Position numbers and translations under genes: made by a program
Assembly (NCBI GenBank): GCA_035452965.1
Contig: DAOTCE010000010.1
Location: 62,001 to 126,000, forward strand
Length of the DNA stretch: 64,000 nt
Reading direction: 5' to 3'
Source of the DNA: Candidatus Paceibacterota bacterium
Lineage (GTDB): Bacteria; Verrucomicrobiota; Verrucomicrobiia; Limisphaerales; UBA8199
Shown: in pieces, positions 10,888 to 20,164 of the stretch
Layout: the number at the start of each line of letters is the position of its first letter
Position numbering within the stretch: the stretch's first letter is position 1
Notes under the pieces: generated by a model
What the model was told of the DNA's origin: nothing
Seen by the model: only the letters and a program-made list of their open reading frames with translations
Databases searched by the model: none

Positions 10888-13130
10888 GGTTTCTGCCCGT
10901 TCGACGCGGCGCGTTCCGTGACCTGGGATGCCAGGCTCACTTCGCGGAGCACCCGCCGCACGGCTGTGTGGGTGCTTAAGTAGTATCGTGCCGCGGTGTT
11001 CGCCAAGCCCACTCGCACTGAGAAAGCGGTTTCCGGCAGCGCCCGAAACAGGTCTTCATCCGTCCAATCGTCGCCTATCGCGAGAATGAAATCCGCGCCC
11101 AGTCCTGCCAGCCACTCCGTCGCGGCGCTTCCCTTGCTTACCCCGGTGCTGCGCACCTCCAGGACCTTGTTGCCCTCGAGCACTTGAACGTCAATATTGC
11201 GCGTGAATCCGGCCAGGGCATCGAGCAGTTCGCGCGCCCGGCGCGACGCCTGGTCCGGGTCCGCGCGGCGGTAGTGCCACGCCAGCGAGAACTCCTTCTC
11301 CTCCAGCAACGCCCCCGGCAAACGATCCACGTAAACTTGGAGTATGGGGCGCACCCGTTCTTTCCACTCCGTGGTGATCACCTTGAGCATCCGCCACTCG
11401 CCGCCTTTGGGCCGCAGCCAGACGCCATGCTCGGCAATCAAACCCACCGGCAAAGCCCCAAACCACTCTTCCAGGTCGCGTCGTGGCCGGCCGCTCACAA
11501 TTATCACCTCATTAGCCGCTACCGCATCCAGCGCGGCCAGCAGGTCCATCACTTCCTGGTCCGGCAGCGCCAGCTGCGGGTCCTCCATGAAAGGCACCAG
11601 GGTGCCGTCGTAATCCAGCAACAGGGCCCGCCGGGCGGCCGAGCGGTATTGCTGGATAACCTCGGCCAGCACCCGGCCGCTCAACGCCCGCGCCCGCCGC
11701 GCCGCCTCCGTCTTTTGAGTGGAAACCAGGGCCTGGACGAAGTCCTCCGCCCACCTCACCACGTTGTAGCGGCGCAGCCGGTCCTGGAGCAGGCGATTGC
11801 GCCGCACCTGTTCCTCCACCGGCATGCCCAGCGCCTGCTCCAGCGCCTGCGCAAAGTCGCCGCTATGAAGCGGATTGATAATCAGCGCCTCGCCCATCTC
11901 CTTCGCCGCCCCGGCCATCTCACTCAGGATGAGCACGCCCGTCTGATCGGGGCGCGAGGCTACGAACTCTTTAGCGACCAGGTTCATTCCATCCCGCACC
12001 GGGGTGATCAAGGCAACGTCGCAGGCGCGGTACATCGGCACAAGCTCTTCAAACCCAACGTTGCGAAACTGGTAAACCAGGGGCGTCCAATGGACATTCC
12101 CATAGGCCCCGATAATTCGTCCCACGGTTTGCTCCAGCTCCTGTTTCATAGCCTGGTAGCTCTCCACGCCAATCCGCGACGGCGCTACCGACACCACGAA
12201 CACCACCTTCCCATGCCACTGTGGGTTGCGCTTGAGGAAGCAGTCGTAGCCGCGCAGCCGGTTGATCAGACCTTTGGTGTAATCCAGCCGGTCCACCGAG
12301 AAGATCACCTTCTGGCCGACGCATTTAGCCCGCAGTTCCGCCACGCGCGAGTCCGTTTCCGGCGAGGCCGCCGCCCGCGCGAAGCGCTCGTAATCAATCC
12401 CCATCGGAAATGTGTCCACCTTGACCACGCGCTCCCGCAACGTCAGGCTGCCAAGCTGGTGCTCGTAGCCGACCGACCGCAGCACGCTCGTCAGAAAGTC
12501 GCGCGTGTAGTCGTAGGTGTGGAACCCCACCAGGCTTGCGCCCAGCAGTCCCTCGACAATCTCCACCCGCCAGCTTCTTGGCAACAGCCGAAACACCTCG
12601 TACGACGGGAAGGGGATATGCAGGAAGAACCCGATCGGCAGGTCTGGAAACCGCTCCCGCACCATCCCGGGCACCAGCATGAGCTGGTAGTCATGGACCC
12701 ACAGCAAGTCGTCCGGCCGCAGCACCTTCAGCGTCGCTTCGGCAAAAACGCGGTTTACCTGCTTGTACTCTTCCCAGTAATCCTCCTCGTAGTGCGTCAG
12801 GTCCGGGAAATAGTGAAACAGCGGCCAGAGGGTCTTGTTGCAGAACCCGTGATAAAACCGGTCCATCTGGTCCTCCGGCAGAAAGACCGGCAGGGCCTTG
12901 AACTCCTGTTCCGCGTAAGCCTTCACTGCCGGTTCGTCCTCGGGCGCCACGGTCGCCCCGGGCCAACCCAGCCAAACAAACTCCGGCCGCTCCTCGAAAC
13001 CCGCGGTCCCGCGCTCCAGGTAGCTCCAGACGCCCGTGGTCAGGCCTCCGGAACTCACAGTGAACTGCAGGTTGCCGTCCGCTTTGGTCGCGGTGAACGG
13101 CAGCCGGTTGGAGACAATGACCAGGCGCAT
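10884..13130 (-). CDS. otsA-otsB: Bifunctional trehalose-6-phosphate synthase/phosphatase
   Basis: The 748 aa protein joins OtsA (GT20, about 1-490) to OtsB (HAD phosphatase, about 500-735). OtsA makes trehalose 6-phosphate from an NDP-glucose and glucose 6-phosphate; OtsB releases trehalose. OtsA motifs are [11 protein letters not shown], the acceptor-loop-like [43 protein letters not shown] and [15 protein letters not shown]. The OtsB part has [12 protein letters not shown] (DxDGT nucleophile motif), [22 protein letters not shown] and [11 protein letters not shown]. It is the first gene of the trehalose operon and overlaps treS by four bases. Fused OtsA-OtsB resembles the eukaryotic arrangement but also occurs in bacteria. 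Confidence 0.94.
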   Translation of the reverse strand: MRLVIVSNRLPFTATKADGNLQFTVSSGGLTTGVWSYLERGTAGFEERPEFVWLGWPGATVAPEDEPAVKAYAEQEFKALPVFLPEDQMDRFYHGFCNKTLWPLFHYFPDLTHYEEDYWEEYKQVNRVFAEATLKVLRPDDLLWVHDYQLMLVPGMVRERFPDLPIGFFLHIPFPSYEVFRLLPRSWRVEIVEGLLGASLVGFHTYDYTRDFLTSVLRSVGYEHQLGSLTLRERVVKVDTFPMGIDYERFARAAASPETDSRVAELRAKCVGQKVIFSVDRLDYTKGLINRLRGYDCFLKRNPQWHGKVVFVVSVAPSRIGVESYQAMKQELEQTVGRIIGAYGNVHWTPLVYQFRNVGFEELVPMYRACDVALITPVRDGMNLVAKEFVASRPDQTGVLILSEMAGAAKEMGEALIINPLHSGDFAQALEQALGMPVEEQVRRNRLLQDRLRRYNVVRWAEDFVQALVSTQKTEAARRARALSGRVLAEVIQQYRSAARRALLLDYDGTLVPFMEDPQLALPDQEVMDLLAALDAVAANEVIIVSGRPRRDLEEWFGALPVGLIAEHGVWLRPKGGEWRMLKVITTEWKERVRPILQVYVDRLPGALLEEKEFSLAWHYRRADPDQASRRARELLDALAGFTRNIDVQVLEGNKVLEVRSTGVSKGSAATEWLAGLGADFILAIGDDWTDEDLFRALPETAFSVRVGLANTAARYYLSTHTAVRRVLREVSLASQVTERAASNGQKP

Positions 13131-13368
13131 GGATTCAAACGGGCTCAGCCGCCTGGCTTGCTAATTTCCTCTTCGGACTGCTCATGGTAACAGCATCTTA
13201 CTTCTGTTGTGGTGCTCCCGCTACTTCCAATGGCCAACGGGATTGTTTCTGGCCGAATAACCGTCCCCTCGCGCGACAACTCCGCCGTCCCGCCAAACCG
13301 GAATCGCAAACACCGCGCCCCTCATCCGCGCTCAAGCCTGGCGGCTGAAGCGGGATGGCCGGGATGGA

Positions 13369-13716
13369 TCAATCTTGCGGGGGCCGGCGGGCGACCAGCA
13401 CGCCAATCAGCAAGCCGACGCCGAAGGCCACACCGACGGAATGGTAAGGATGCTCGCGGACGACAACATCGGCCTTCTTCGCCGCGGCCTTGGCGGCCAC
13501 GACCGCCTGCTGCTGCAGCGCCTCGCTGGTGGCTTTCGCGCGCTCCAACGCCGCTCCCAGGCGCGTCCGGGCATCCTTGGCCTTCTCGGTCAGATCACCG
13601 GCGGTGGCTTTGAGCAAGGTCTCGGAATCGCGCACTAATACCCGCAAGTCTTCCAGCACGCGTTCGCGCGCCAGGTCGCTGTGAGCACGTTCAATGTTGG
13701 CAAAGTGTGTTTCCAT
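13369..13716 (-). CDS. DUF883 (ElaB/YqjD-type) membrane-anchored protein
   Basis: This 115 aa protein has the DUF883 layout: a long alpha-helical, alanine- and lysine-rich region (KATAGDLTEKAKDARTRLGA), then EHPYHSVGVAFGVGLLIGVLVARRPPQD, the family's C-terminal glycine-rich transmembrane helix. In E. coli, relatives ElaB and YqjD are stationary-phase inner-membrane proteins that bind ribosomes; whether that holds here is unknown. It is separated by 192 nt from acr3 upstream and 238 nt from otsAB downstream coordinates, so it is probably expressed on its own. Confidence 0.8.
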   Translation of the reverse strand: METHFANIERAHSDLARERVLEDLRVLVRDSETLLKATAGDLTEKAKDARTRLGAALERAKATSEALQQQAVVAAKAAAKKADVVVREHPYHSVGVAFGVGLLIGVLVARRPPQD

Positions 13717-13908
13717 ACGTTCGACCTCGTCTCTCTCGCTGATTGAATTGCGTCAGCCATCGCACCAAGGCAGGTTCACACGAAACAACAAAGCTTTCAA
13801 GTGCTTTGGCGCAGAGAGTTCGCCGGGGGGTAATAGGGGGCATCTTCGAGGCAGTTCCTGAACCCCACGGTGCCCGGTGCGTCGTTGGCCATGAAATCTC
13901 CGGCCTCG

Positions 13909-15015
13909 TCAGCAATTCACGCTCACTCGTCTCCCATACCATCCCCGCGTCCGGTTGCACACGTTGCACACCGACAACATCACCGGCACCTCCACCAGCA
14001 CCCCCACCACCGTCGCCAGGGCCGCCGGGGAGTCTGCGCCAAACAACGTGATCGCCACCGCCACGGCCAGTTCAAAGAAGTTGCTTGCCCCGATCAGCGC
14101 CCCGGGGGAGGCGACATTGTGCTCCACCCGAAACCAGCGCATCAGAAAATACGTCAACCCCGAATTGAAATACACCTGCACGATAATCGGCACCGCGATC
14201 AGCAGCACTGCCACCCACCGGCTGGTCAGGTTCTTCGACTGAAAGGCGAAAATCAGCACCAGCGTCAGCAGCAGCGTCCCAATCATCACCGGGTGGAACT
14301 TCCGCAGGAACTTCTCCTCAAACCACTGCTTCCCGCGCGACTTGAGCAGCGCGGTGCGCGTCAGCCACCCGGCAGCCAGCGGAATCACGATGAATACCAC
14401 CACCGAGGTGATGAGCACCATGGCCGGGACCACCACCTGTGCCACTCCGCACAGGAACATCACAATCGGCGCGAAGGCCACCAGCATGATCAGGTCATTC
14501 ACCGCCACCTGCACCAGCGTGTAGGCCGGGTCGCCCTCGGTTAGGTACGACCACACGAACACCATCGCCGTGCACGGCGCCGCCGCTAGGATGATCAGGC
14601 CCGCCGTGTAGCCGCGCGCCGTCTCCGGGTCAATCCACCCCGCGAACAGCTTCTGCATGAACACCCACGCCAGGAATGCCATCCCGAACGGCTTCACCAG
14701 CCAGTTTACGAATAGCGTCACCATCAGCCCCTTGGGCTTGCGCGCGATCCCTCCAATCACCCCGAAATCCACCTTCAGCATCATCGGGTAGATCATCAGC
14801 CACAACAACACCCCGATCGGCACGTTCACCTGCGAGCCCTGCCCGAACTCCAGCCGGCTTAACGCTTCCGTCACATCCGGCAGCGCCCGCCCCAGCGCCA
14901 CCCCGACGACCATGCACAGGAACACCCAGACCGTCAGATAACGTTCGAAGAACGCCAGCCGCTTCGGTGCTGGCTGGGCCAGTTCGCCGGTCGTCGCAGT
15001 CACGGAATTGCTCAT
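13909..15015 (-). CDS. acr3: Arsenite efflux permease, ACR3 family
   Basis: ACR3 exports As(III) across the inner membrane, driven by the proton-motive force. The 368 aa protein has about ten transmembrane segments and family signatures LLWLMIYPMMLKVDFG, the conserved cysteine in ILAAAPCTAMVFVWSYL, and GALIGASNFFELAVAVAIT. The start is placed at MSNSVTATTG (15015), eight bases after the arsC stop; longer starts run into arsC. It is the last gene of the arsenic operon, receiving arsenite made by the adjacent arsenate reductase. Confidence 0.95.
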   Translation of the reverse strand: MSNSVTATTGELAQPAPKRLAFFERYLTVWVFLCMVVGVALGRALPDVTEALSRLEFGQGSQVNVPIGVLLWLMIYPMMLKVDFGVIGGIARKPKGLMVTLFVNWLVKPFGMAFLAWVFMQKLFAGWIDPETARGYTAGLIILAAAPCTAMVFVWSYLTEGDPAYTLVQVAVNDLIMLVAFAPIVMFLCGVAQVVVPAMVLITSVVVFIVIPLAAGWLTRTALLKSRGKQWFEEKFLRKFHPVMIGTLLLTLVLIFAFQSKNLTSRWVAVLLIAVPIIVQVYFNSGLTYFLMRWFRVEHNVASPGALIGASNFFELAVAVAITLFGADSPAALATVVGVLVEVPVMLSVCNVCNRTRGWYGRRVSVNC

Positions 15016-15022
15016 ACGCCTC

Positions 15023-15469
15023 TCACTGCTCGACTGCCGCCGCGCCGAACGCCCCAGGCAAAGTCTCAACGAATTTGCGGATTTCATCCCTCACACGGCG
15101 ATACACCGCCAACTTCCCCTCGCCGTCGGGCAGCTGCTTTGTCAGTTCCGGCGGGTCCTCAAACTCCGCCTGAACCTGCTTCGTCCTCCCCGGGAAGACC
15201 GGGCAATTCTCACTGGCGTGCCCGCACACCGTCACCACGTAATCGAATTGCACCGGGCCGAGGTCAGCAAGTGTCTTGGAGTAGTGCTTCGAAATGTCCA
15301 CGCCGGATTCCGCCATCACTCTCACCGCGTGCGGGTTCATGCCGTGCGGCTCAATTCCGGCGGAGTAAGCCTCGATCACATTTCCCTTCAAATGCCGCGC
15401 CCAACCCTCCGCCATCTGGCTTCGGCACGAATTCCCCGTGCAGAGGAATAGCACTTTCAACTTGGCCAT
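15023..15469 (-). CDS. arsC: Arsenate reductase, low-molecular-weight phosphatase type
   Basis: ArsC reduces arsenate to arsenite. The 148 aa protein belongs to the LMW tyrosine-phosphatase class: the CTGNSCRSQMAEG P-loop contains nucleophile Cys10, and VTVCGHASENCPVFPG carries the two resolving cysteines of the thioredoxin-coupled mechanism. The C-terminus reads RVRDEIRKFVETLPG, a stretch echoed by a remnant near the start of this operon. It lies between the DGC-domain gene and acr3, so its product arsenite can be exported directly. The two thioredoxin-like genes and CcdA in the same operon could supply electrons. Confidence 0.96.
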   Translation of the reverse strand: MAKLKVLFLCTGNSCRSQMAEGWARHLKGNVIEAYSAGIEPHGMNPHAVRVMAESGVDISKHYSKTLADLGPVQFDYVVTVCGHASENCPVFPGRTKQVQAEFEDPPELTKQLPDGEGKLAVYRRVRDEIRKFVETLPGAFGAAAVEQ

Positions 15470-15484
15470 GGGCGCTTGCTCAAT

Positions 15485-15886
15485 TCAGCACAGTTCATTA
15501 GCGCATGCCAGCAATCCCGCGGCTTGGTCCGCCACCTGCCGGATCCGGGCGGCCGTCACTCGTGTCTTCCCTTTTTCAAATCCCATTTCCGCGAGCTTCA
15601 GATGCTGGAAATCCTTGAACCCGGCCAGTTCCATTGTTTTGCGGGCGCATTCCTCTTTGCACCCGTCAACCACCAGTATTTTGGCCGCGGCCTTTGCGTT
15701 GGCCATAATCCCTTCGACTCGCCCGCCGATGCCCGCCAGGCAATACATCTTCCCTGTCCCGTCCTTGGCCATCTGGCGCGCGGTCCGGTCGGCCAGACCC
15801 CCGACATCGGACGCGCCCGAGCAGGGAAAAACCAGTTTTGGTGCCGTGGTGCAACTGCATTGAGTTTGAGCGTTCTGTGTATTCAT
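15485..15886 (-). CDS. DGC-domain protein, putative zinc-binding
   Basis: The 133 aa protein matches the DGC (putative metal-binding) family, named for the motif seen here as ILVVDGCKEECARKTMELAG. Other cysteines lie in QCSCTTAPKLVFPCSGASD, GKMYCLAG and the C-terminal ACANELC; the first, DGC and ECA cysteines probably bind metal or metalloid. Homologues recur in ars operons but have no settled function. Its position between ccdA and arsC supports a thiol or metalloid-handling role, which is inference. Confidence 0.75.
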   Translation of the reverse strand: MNTQNAQTQCSCTTAPKLVFPCSGASDVGGLADRTARQMAKDGTGKMYCLAGIGGRVEGIMANAKAAAKILVVDGCKEECARKTMELAGFKDFQHLKLAEMGFEKGKTRVTAARIRQVADQAAGLLACANELC

Positions 15887-15906
15887 GGGTCTTTGCTAAC
15901 TTGAGG

Positions 15907-16605
15907 TTAAGGTGCGGAGTAAATCAGCCAGATGCCGCCAAGGAGCACCAGCACGCCACAGACGCACTTAACAACGGTGACGCCCTTGGATTGCTCGTTC
16001 CAGTTCAGGAAGCGCTGCACCAACTCCGTGGATGTGCCGGCCGCCACGATCACCGCGCAATGCCCGATGCCGTAGGACAGCAGCAGCGACGCGCCGTAGA
16101 ACGCGCTCGTCTTCGCCGCCCGGAATACCACACCCAAAATCGGCGCCATGAACGCGAACGTGCAAGGGCCAAGCGCGACGCCGAAAATCAGCCCCAGCAG
16201 GAACGCCGCCACCAACCCTTTGCGCTTCATTCCAACCTGTCCTGGTCCCGACCACGGCATCGGGATGAGGCCCACCAAGTGCAGCCCCACCACCAGAAAG
16301 ATCGCCGCCACGAAGTAGTTTCCCCATCGCCCCACGTCCCCCATCATCCGTCCCGCCGCCGCCGTGACCGCCCCAATGGCCGCAATCGTCACCAGGATCC
16401 CCACCGCAAATAGCGTCGCGATCCCGCTCGCCCGCGCGGTGCTCACCCGCCCCTGCCCGCTGATGAACCCGACAATCAGTGGGATGCTCGCCAAATGGCA
16501 CGGGCTGAGAACAACGCTAAGCACGCCCCACACCGCTGACGCCACCAGCGCCACCAGCGGGGCACCTTCAACGGCGTGCGACAACGCAGAAAGGAACTGC
16601 TCCAT
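15907..16605 (-). CDS. CcdA/DsbD-type thiol-electron transporter
   Basis: This 232 aa protein with about six transmembrane helices belongs to the CcdA/DsbD membrane-domain family, which passes electrons from cytoplasmic thioredoxin across the membrane. The two redox cysteines are visible in related contexts: LSPCHLASIPLIVGF in the first helix and ALGPCTFAFMAPILG in a later helix. The gene starts nine bases after the preceding periplasmic thioredoxin gene stops, so that protein is the likely partner. Similar pairs occur in ars and mer-type operons of other bacteria. Confidence 0.85.
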   Translation of the reverse strand: MEQFLSALSHAVEGAPLVALVASAVWGVLSVVLSPCHLASIPLIVGFISGQGRVSTARASGIATLFAVGILVTIAAIGAVTAAAGRMMGDVGRWGNYFVAAIFLVVGLHLVGLIPMPWSGPGQVGMKRKGLVAAFLLGLIFGVALGPCTFAFMAPILGVVFRAAKTSAFYGASLLLSYGIGHCAVIVAAGTSTELVQRFLNWNEQSKGVTVVKCVCGVLVLLGGIWLIYSAP

Positions 16606-16613
16606 TTGGCTTA

Positions 16614-17036
16614 TTATTTTTTCGCTTCTACCTTCCCATCGGACTTCAGCCCCGCTTTGGATTTCGAGGTTCGGTCCGTGGATTTAAGCTCAACCCCCAG
16701 TTCCTTCCATTTCGCCAGTATGTCCTGTTTCCCTAGGAAACCCTCATGCCGGAAGCGTTCCTTCCCCGAAACGTCGAAGAAGATTTGTGTGGGGATAAGC
16801 TTGATCCTGTACGTTTTCGCCTCCCTGGGATTCTTCCATACGTCAATAAACTCGACGTCCAACTGCCCCGCATACTCCTTTTTGAGGTCTTTGAGGATTG
16901 GGGCCATCATCTTGCAGGAAACACATTTGCCCGCTCCCAAGTCCACCAGTTTTGGAAGCTTCGCCGGCTCCGCCGCCCATGCCGCCGCCCACCATACACC
17001 AACAAATGCTATCAGGATCTTAATAGGTGACTTCAT
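16614..17036 (-). CDS. Secreted thioredoxin-fold protein
   Basis: The 140 aa protein has an N-terminal signal peptide (MKSPIKILIAFVGVWWAAAW, cleavage near AWA-AEP) and a thioredoxin fold with a CVSC active site (LGAGKCVSCKMMAPILKDL) followed by DVEFIDVWKNP and the cis-proline segment IKLIPTQIFF. It probably acts in the periplasm, exchanging electrons with the CcdA-like membrane protein encoded immediately downstream. The client is unknown; the operon suggests a protein needing reduced thiols under arsenic stress. It resembles the DsbD C-terminal domain. Confidence 0.85.
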   Translation of the reverse strand: MKSPIKILIAFVGVWWAAAWAAEPAKLPKLVDLGAGKCVSCKMMAPILKDLKKEYAGQLDVEFIDVWKNPREAKTYRIKLIPTQIFFDVSGKERFRHEGFLGKQDILAKWKELGVELKSTDRTSKSKAGLKSDGKVEAKK

Positions 17037-17071
17037 AACTCATCCGCACTTCACGCATCACGCTTCGTCCG

Positions 17072-17332
17072 TCATACGACCGTCTTCCCGGCCTCCACCG
17101 TCTGCGCAAGCATCACCTTGATCTCGTTGACGCTTGGCACCTTGCCGGCCGCTTTGACCGTGCCATTCACCACCAGCGCCGGTGTCATCATCACACCTAG
17201 CGCCACGATTTGCTTCAGGTCCGTGACTTTGTTGATGTCGGCGGCAACGCCCAGTTCTTTCACGGCCAGTTCCGTGAATTGCGCCAGGGTCTTGCACTTC
17301 GCGCAGCCCGGTCCAATAACGAGTATTTGCAT
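17072..17332 (-). CDS. Small thioredoxin-like protein, TM0996/MTH895 family
   Basis: The 86 aa protein has the short glutaredoxin-like fold of the TM0996/MTH895 family: MQILVIGPGCAKCKTLAQ (CAKC redox pair at residues 10-13), KVTDLKQIVALGVMMTPALVV with the conserved Met-Met-Thr-Pro turn, and VNGTVKAAGKVPS. Such proteins commonly sit beside ArsP-type permeases in ars operons, as here (23 nt downstream of the permease). It is cytoplasmic by sequence and may donate electrons or carry metalloid to the permease; neither is shown by sequence. Confidence 0.88.
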   Translation of the reverse strand: MQILVIGPGCAKCKTLAQFTELAVKELGVAADINKVTDLKQIVALGVMMTPALVVNGTVKAAGKVPSVNEIKVMLAQTVEAGKTVV

Positions 17333-17355
17333 AAGCTAATTCCTTTCGTTTGAGG

Positions 17356-18684
17356 TTAAAACAATGCTCCGTAAAGCAGCCCGGTGGCTGTCGCCATTAC
17401 GATGACCAGCGACACATACACCACCGTCTTCTTCGTGCCCATGGTGCTGCGCAGCACCAGCATGCTGGGCAGCGAAAGCGCCGGGCCAGCCAGCAGCAAC
17501 GCCAGCGCCGGCCCTTTGCCCATCCCGGACCCGATCAGGCCTTGCAGGATTGGCACCTCCGTCAACGTTGCGAAATACATGAACGCTCCGACTACGGACG
17601 AGAATAAGTTCGCTAGGAACGAATTGCCGCCGACCGATTGGCTCACCCAGTCCGACGGAATCAATCCCTCGTGCCCGGGTCGCCCCAGCAGAATGCCCGA
17701 CAGGAACACCCCGCCGATCAGCAGCGGGAAAATCTGTTTGCCCAGCGCCCAGGTCGCATCCAGCCACTCGCGGCCATCGCCGGGATGCCGCGCGCTCAGC
17801 ACCACCAACCCCGCGCAGCCGACGACGAACGGAATCAGCGGTTCATGCGGAAAGGCGAAGCTCAAGATGGCCACCGGTGCCGCCGCCAGCGCCAGTTCCT
17901 TCCACTTGAAACCAAACCACAGCCCCAAACACGCCCCCAAACCCGCCGCGAACGCGCCCGCCACCGGCCACTTCCACGCGTAAATGCTCGCCCATAAGCC
18001 CACCGGCTCCGCCGGCTTGCTCCAGTTCGCGAACACCAGGAAGCCCACCATCGAGGCGAAAAACAGCACGTTCTGCCACAGCGGCCGCCGGACCTCCACC
18101 TCGGGCATGAGCGCCGCGGCTTCCGCTTTGGCCTGTTCCTCACGCCGGAAGATCAGGTGCATCGCGATACCCACTATCACACTGAACGCCACCGCGCCCA
18201 CCGCCCGCGCCGCCCCCAGTTCCAGCCCGAGCACTCGCGCCGTCAGCACGACGGCCAGCACGTTGATGGCCGGCCCTGAATACAGGAACGCCGTCGCCGG
18301 GCCCAGTCCCGCCCCCCGCATCCAAATGCCCCCGAACAGCGGCAGGACTGTGCAGGAGCACACCGCCAGGATGGTCCCGGACACCGACGCCACGCCGTAA
18401 GCCAGCGCCTTGTTCGCCTTGGGCCCCAGGTAGCGCATCACCGACGCCTGGCTCACAAACGCGCTGATACCCCCCGCGATGAACAACGCCGGCACCAGGC
18501 ACAGCAGCACGTGCTCCTGCGCATACCACTTCGCCAGATCCAGCCCCTCCTTCAGCGCGTTGTCAAACCGCGGCACCCCCACCGGCAGAAAGAACAGGAA
18601 CACAAACACGGCGGTGAACGCGCCTAATACCTTCAGTTCCCGGCTCAGCAGTCCGCCGTTCGTGTTTAGGGTAATTCCGTTCAT
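17356..18684 (-). CDS. arsP: ArsP-type permease (DUF318 family)
   Basis: The 442 aa membrane protein belongs to the DUF318/ArsP permease family, members of which export trivalent organoarsenicals. Signatures are ALFIAGGISAFVSQASVM, a cysteine pair in ILAVCSCTVLPLFGGIWMRG, GPATAFLYSGPAINVLAVVL, and in the second half a related repeat, GVFLSGILLGRP ... FMYFATLTEVPILQGLIGSGMGKGPALALLLAGPALSLPSMLVL. About ten to twelve helices flank a charged loop (FRREEQAKAEA). Because arsM directly upstream makes methylated arsenic, export of methylarsenite is a reasonable inference, though some homologues move other substrates. Confidence 0.8.
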   Translation of the reverse strand: MNGITLNTNGGLLSRELKVLGAFTAVFVFLFFLPVGVPRFDNALKEGLDLAKWYAQEHVLLCLVPALFIAGGISAFVSQASVMRYLGPKANKALAYGVASVSGTILAVCSCTVLPLFGGIWMRGAGLGPATAFLYSGPAINVLAVVLTARVLGLELGAARAVGAVAFSVIVGIAMHLIFRREEQAKAEAAALMPEVEVRRPLWQNVLFFASMVGFLVFANWSKPAEPVGLWASIYAWKWPVAGAFAAGLGACLGLWFGFKWKELALAAAPVAILSFAFPHEPLIPFVVGCAGLVVLSARHPGDGREWLDATWALGKQIFPLLIGGVFLSGILLGRPGHEGLIPSDWVSQSVGGNSFLANLFSSVVGAFMYFATLTEVPILQGLIGSGMGKGPALALLLAGPALSLPSMLVLRSTMGTKKTVVYVSLVIVMATATGLLYGALF

Positions 18685-18702
18685 TTGCGCGCGTGCGGGC
18701 GT

Positions 18703-18774
18703 TTACGAACCGGCGCTCAAGGGCGACTTGGCGGCCTGCACCTTGCGAATCACGAGGATAGGTCTCTTGCTCAT
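18703..18774 (-). CDS. Possible 23-codon micro-ORF between arsM and the permease
   Basis: The 98 nt gap between arsM and the permease contains an ATG-initiated frame of 23 codons (MSKRPILVIRKVQ...) ending in TAA. It is basic and has no recognisable domain. The ATG lies nine bases after the arsM stop, but I see no strong ribosome-binding site. It may be a coupling leader, a remnant or chance. Confidence 0.2.
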   Translation of the reverse strand: MSKRPILVIRKVQAAKSPLSAGS

Positions 18775-18782
18775 TTCAGACC

Positions 18783-19667
18783 TCACCCGCAGCACTTGCA
18801 CGCCGGCTTTTTCGCCGTCACCTCCAGGCTGGTGATGTAGTCACCGGGCTTGGCTCCGGCAGGCAGGCTGGCGATGATTTTCTGATAGAGCGGATCTTGC
18901 CAGTCCACCATGCCGTCAATGTATCCAGACTTCGGGGTCAAACCGATGTCGGTCAGGCCAGCATCTTCAGCCATGCGCTCGGTCTCAGTTACCAGCACCG
19001 CCCCGGCCACGCAGCCCACCAGCGCCTCCACGCTATCACGAATCGCGGGGGGCAGCGGTTTGAGCAATGCCAGGTCCGAAACGGCCACCCGCCCCCCCGG
19101 TTTCAACACCCGCGCGATTTCCCGCCATACCTGCGGCTTGTCCGGTGACAGGTTGATCACGCAGTTGGAAATCACGACGTCCACGCTGTTGTCTGGCACT
19201 GGCAGGTGCTCGATCTCGCCCAGCCGGAACTCGACGTTATCTAGGCCCGTGGTCTGGCGGTAGGAGCCCGTGTTCTTGCGGGCCTTCGCCAGCATCTCGG
19301 CGGTCATATCCACGCCGATGGCCCGCCCTTTCCGTCCAACTTTCTTGCCGGCGATGAACACGTCGAATCCCCCGCCCGCCCCCAGATCCAGCACCACCTC
19401 TCCCGGCCGCAGTGCGGCCAGGGCGTTCGGATTGCCGCATGACAAACCCAAGTTTGCGCCTTCGGGCAATGCCGCCAACTCCCGCGCGCTGTAGCCGATG
19501 TGCTTGGCCAGTTCCTCCGAGGCCGCCGGCGGCGAGCCGCAACAGGTCGGCGTTGTCCCGCAGCACGACCCGCCGCTCCCGGCGATCTTGCCGTAACCTT
19601 CCCGCACTGCCGCGCGCACAGCTTCCGCGTCTTTGGTTGCTTTGATCTTCTTCATAACCAGAGTCAC
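18783..19667 (-). CDS. arsM: Arsenite S-adenosylmethionine methyltransferase
   Basis: ArsM methylates arsenite using S-adenosylmethionine and bound thiols. The 294 aa protein has the class I methyltransferase motif VVLDLGAGGGFDVFIAGKKVG, VDMTAEMLAKARKN and LPVPDNSVDVVISNCVINL. The conserved arsenic-binding cysteines are visible in LGLSCGNPNALA, VISNCVINLSPDK and ALVGCVAGAVL. Extra cysteine clusters (GSCCGTTPTCCG at the N-terminus, ACKCCG at the C-terminus) are typical of bacterial ArsM. The start may be GTG at 19667, overlapping the upstream stop as GTGA, or ATG at 19655 (MKKIKATKD). Confidence 0.95.
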   Translation of the reverse strand: MTLVMKKIKATKDAEAVRAAVREGYGKIAGSGGSCCGTTPTCCGSPPAASEELAKHIGYSARELAALPEGANLGLSCGNPNALAALRPGEVVLDLGAGGGFDVFIAGKKVGRKGRAIGVDMTAEMLAKARKNTGSYRQTTGLDNVEFRLGEIEHLPVPDNSVDVVISNCVINLSPDKPQVWREIARVLKPGGRVAVSDLALLKPLPPAIRDSVEALVGCVAGAVLVTETERMAEDAGLTDIGLTPKSGYIDGMVDWQDPLYQKIIASLPAGAKPGDYITSLEVTAKKPACKCCG

Positions 19668-20143
19668 ACTTTGGTTTCCCCGTTGAGCGAGATTTCTGGC
19701 GTGGCCAGCAACTCATCCAGCACCTCAACGACAGTCCGGACGCAGCCGGCGCAGGTCTTGCGCAACAGGTCCTCATCCCGGAAATACTGCTGCCCTTCCG
19801 CCGTCCGCAGGTCGCACCCTCCCAGCAGGACGTGGCACAGGCACGATCCGTGCCGCTGCTCAAAGCGCGCCATCAGATCGAGCGTCTTCTGATAAGTTTG
19901 GTCCGTGGCCGAACGGTCCTGCTGTCCGCCGCGCCCGTATTTCAGACCCAGCGCCAGAATCCCGCCGGTGATCGCGCCGCAGACCTCGCCCCGCCTTCCC
20001 ATTCCCGCGCCCAAACCAGTAGCCACCTTCAACGCGGTGTCTCCATCCAGTCCCAATTCCGGGGCATAGGCGTAGAAGACCGATTGCGCGCAGTTGTAGC
20101 CCGCCAGGAACTTCTCCATCGCTGCTTCATTCTTTGTCTTCAT
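19664..20143 (-). CDS. C_GCAxxG_C_C family redox protein
   Basis: The 159 aa protein matches the C_GCAxxG_C_C family: NCAQSVFYAYAPELGL, GLGAGMGRRGEVCGAITGGILALGL, and C-terminal cysteines in HGSCLCHVLLGGCDL and RKTCAGCVRTV. The family is thought to be redox-active or metal-binding, but no reaction is established. It begins 21 nt past the arsC-like remnant and overlaps arsM by four bases, so it is translationally coupled to arsenite methylation. The many paired cysteines would suit As(III) binding; that is inference. Confidence 0.82.
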   Translation of the reverse strand: MKTKNEAAMEKFLAGYNCAQSVFYAYAPELGLDGDTALKVATGLGAGMGRRGEVCGAITGGILALGLKYGRGGQQDRSATDQTYQKTLDLMARFEQRHGSCLCHVLLGGCDLRTAEGQQYFRDEDLLRKTCAGCVRTVVEVLDELLATPEISLNGETKV

Positions 20144-20164
20144 AACCCGTTCCGCTGGTTTGAT

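Noticed and set aside
11184..13190. 668-codon open frame opposite otsA-otsB
   Set aside because: High GC content produces long antisense frames; this one mirrors the fusion gene and has no domain features.
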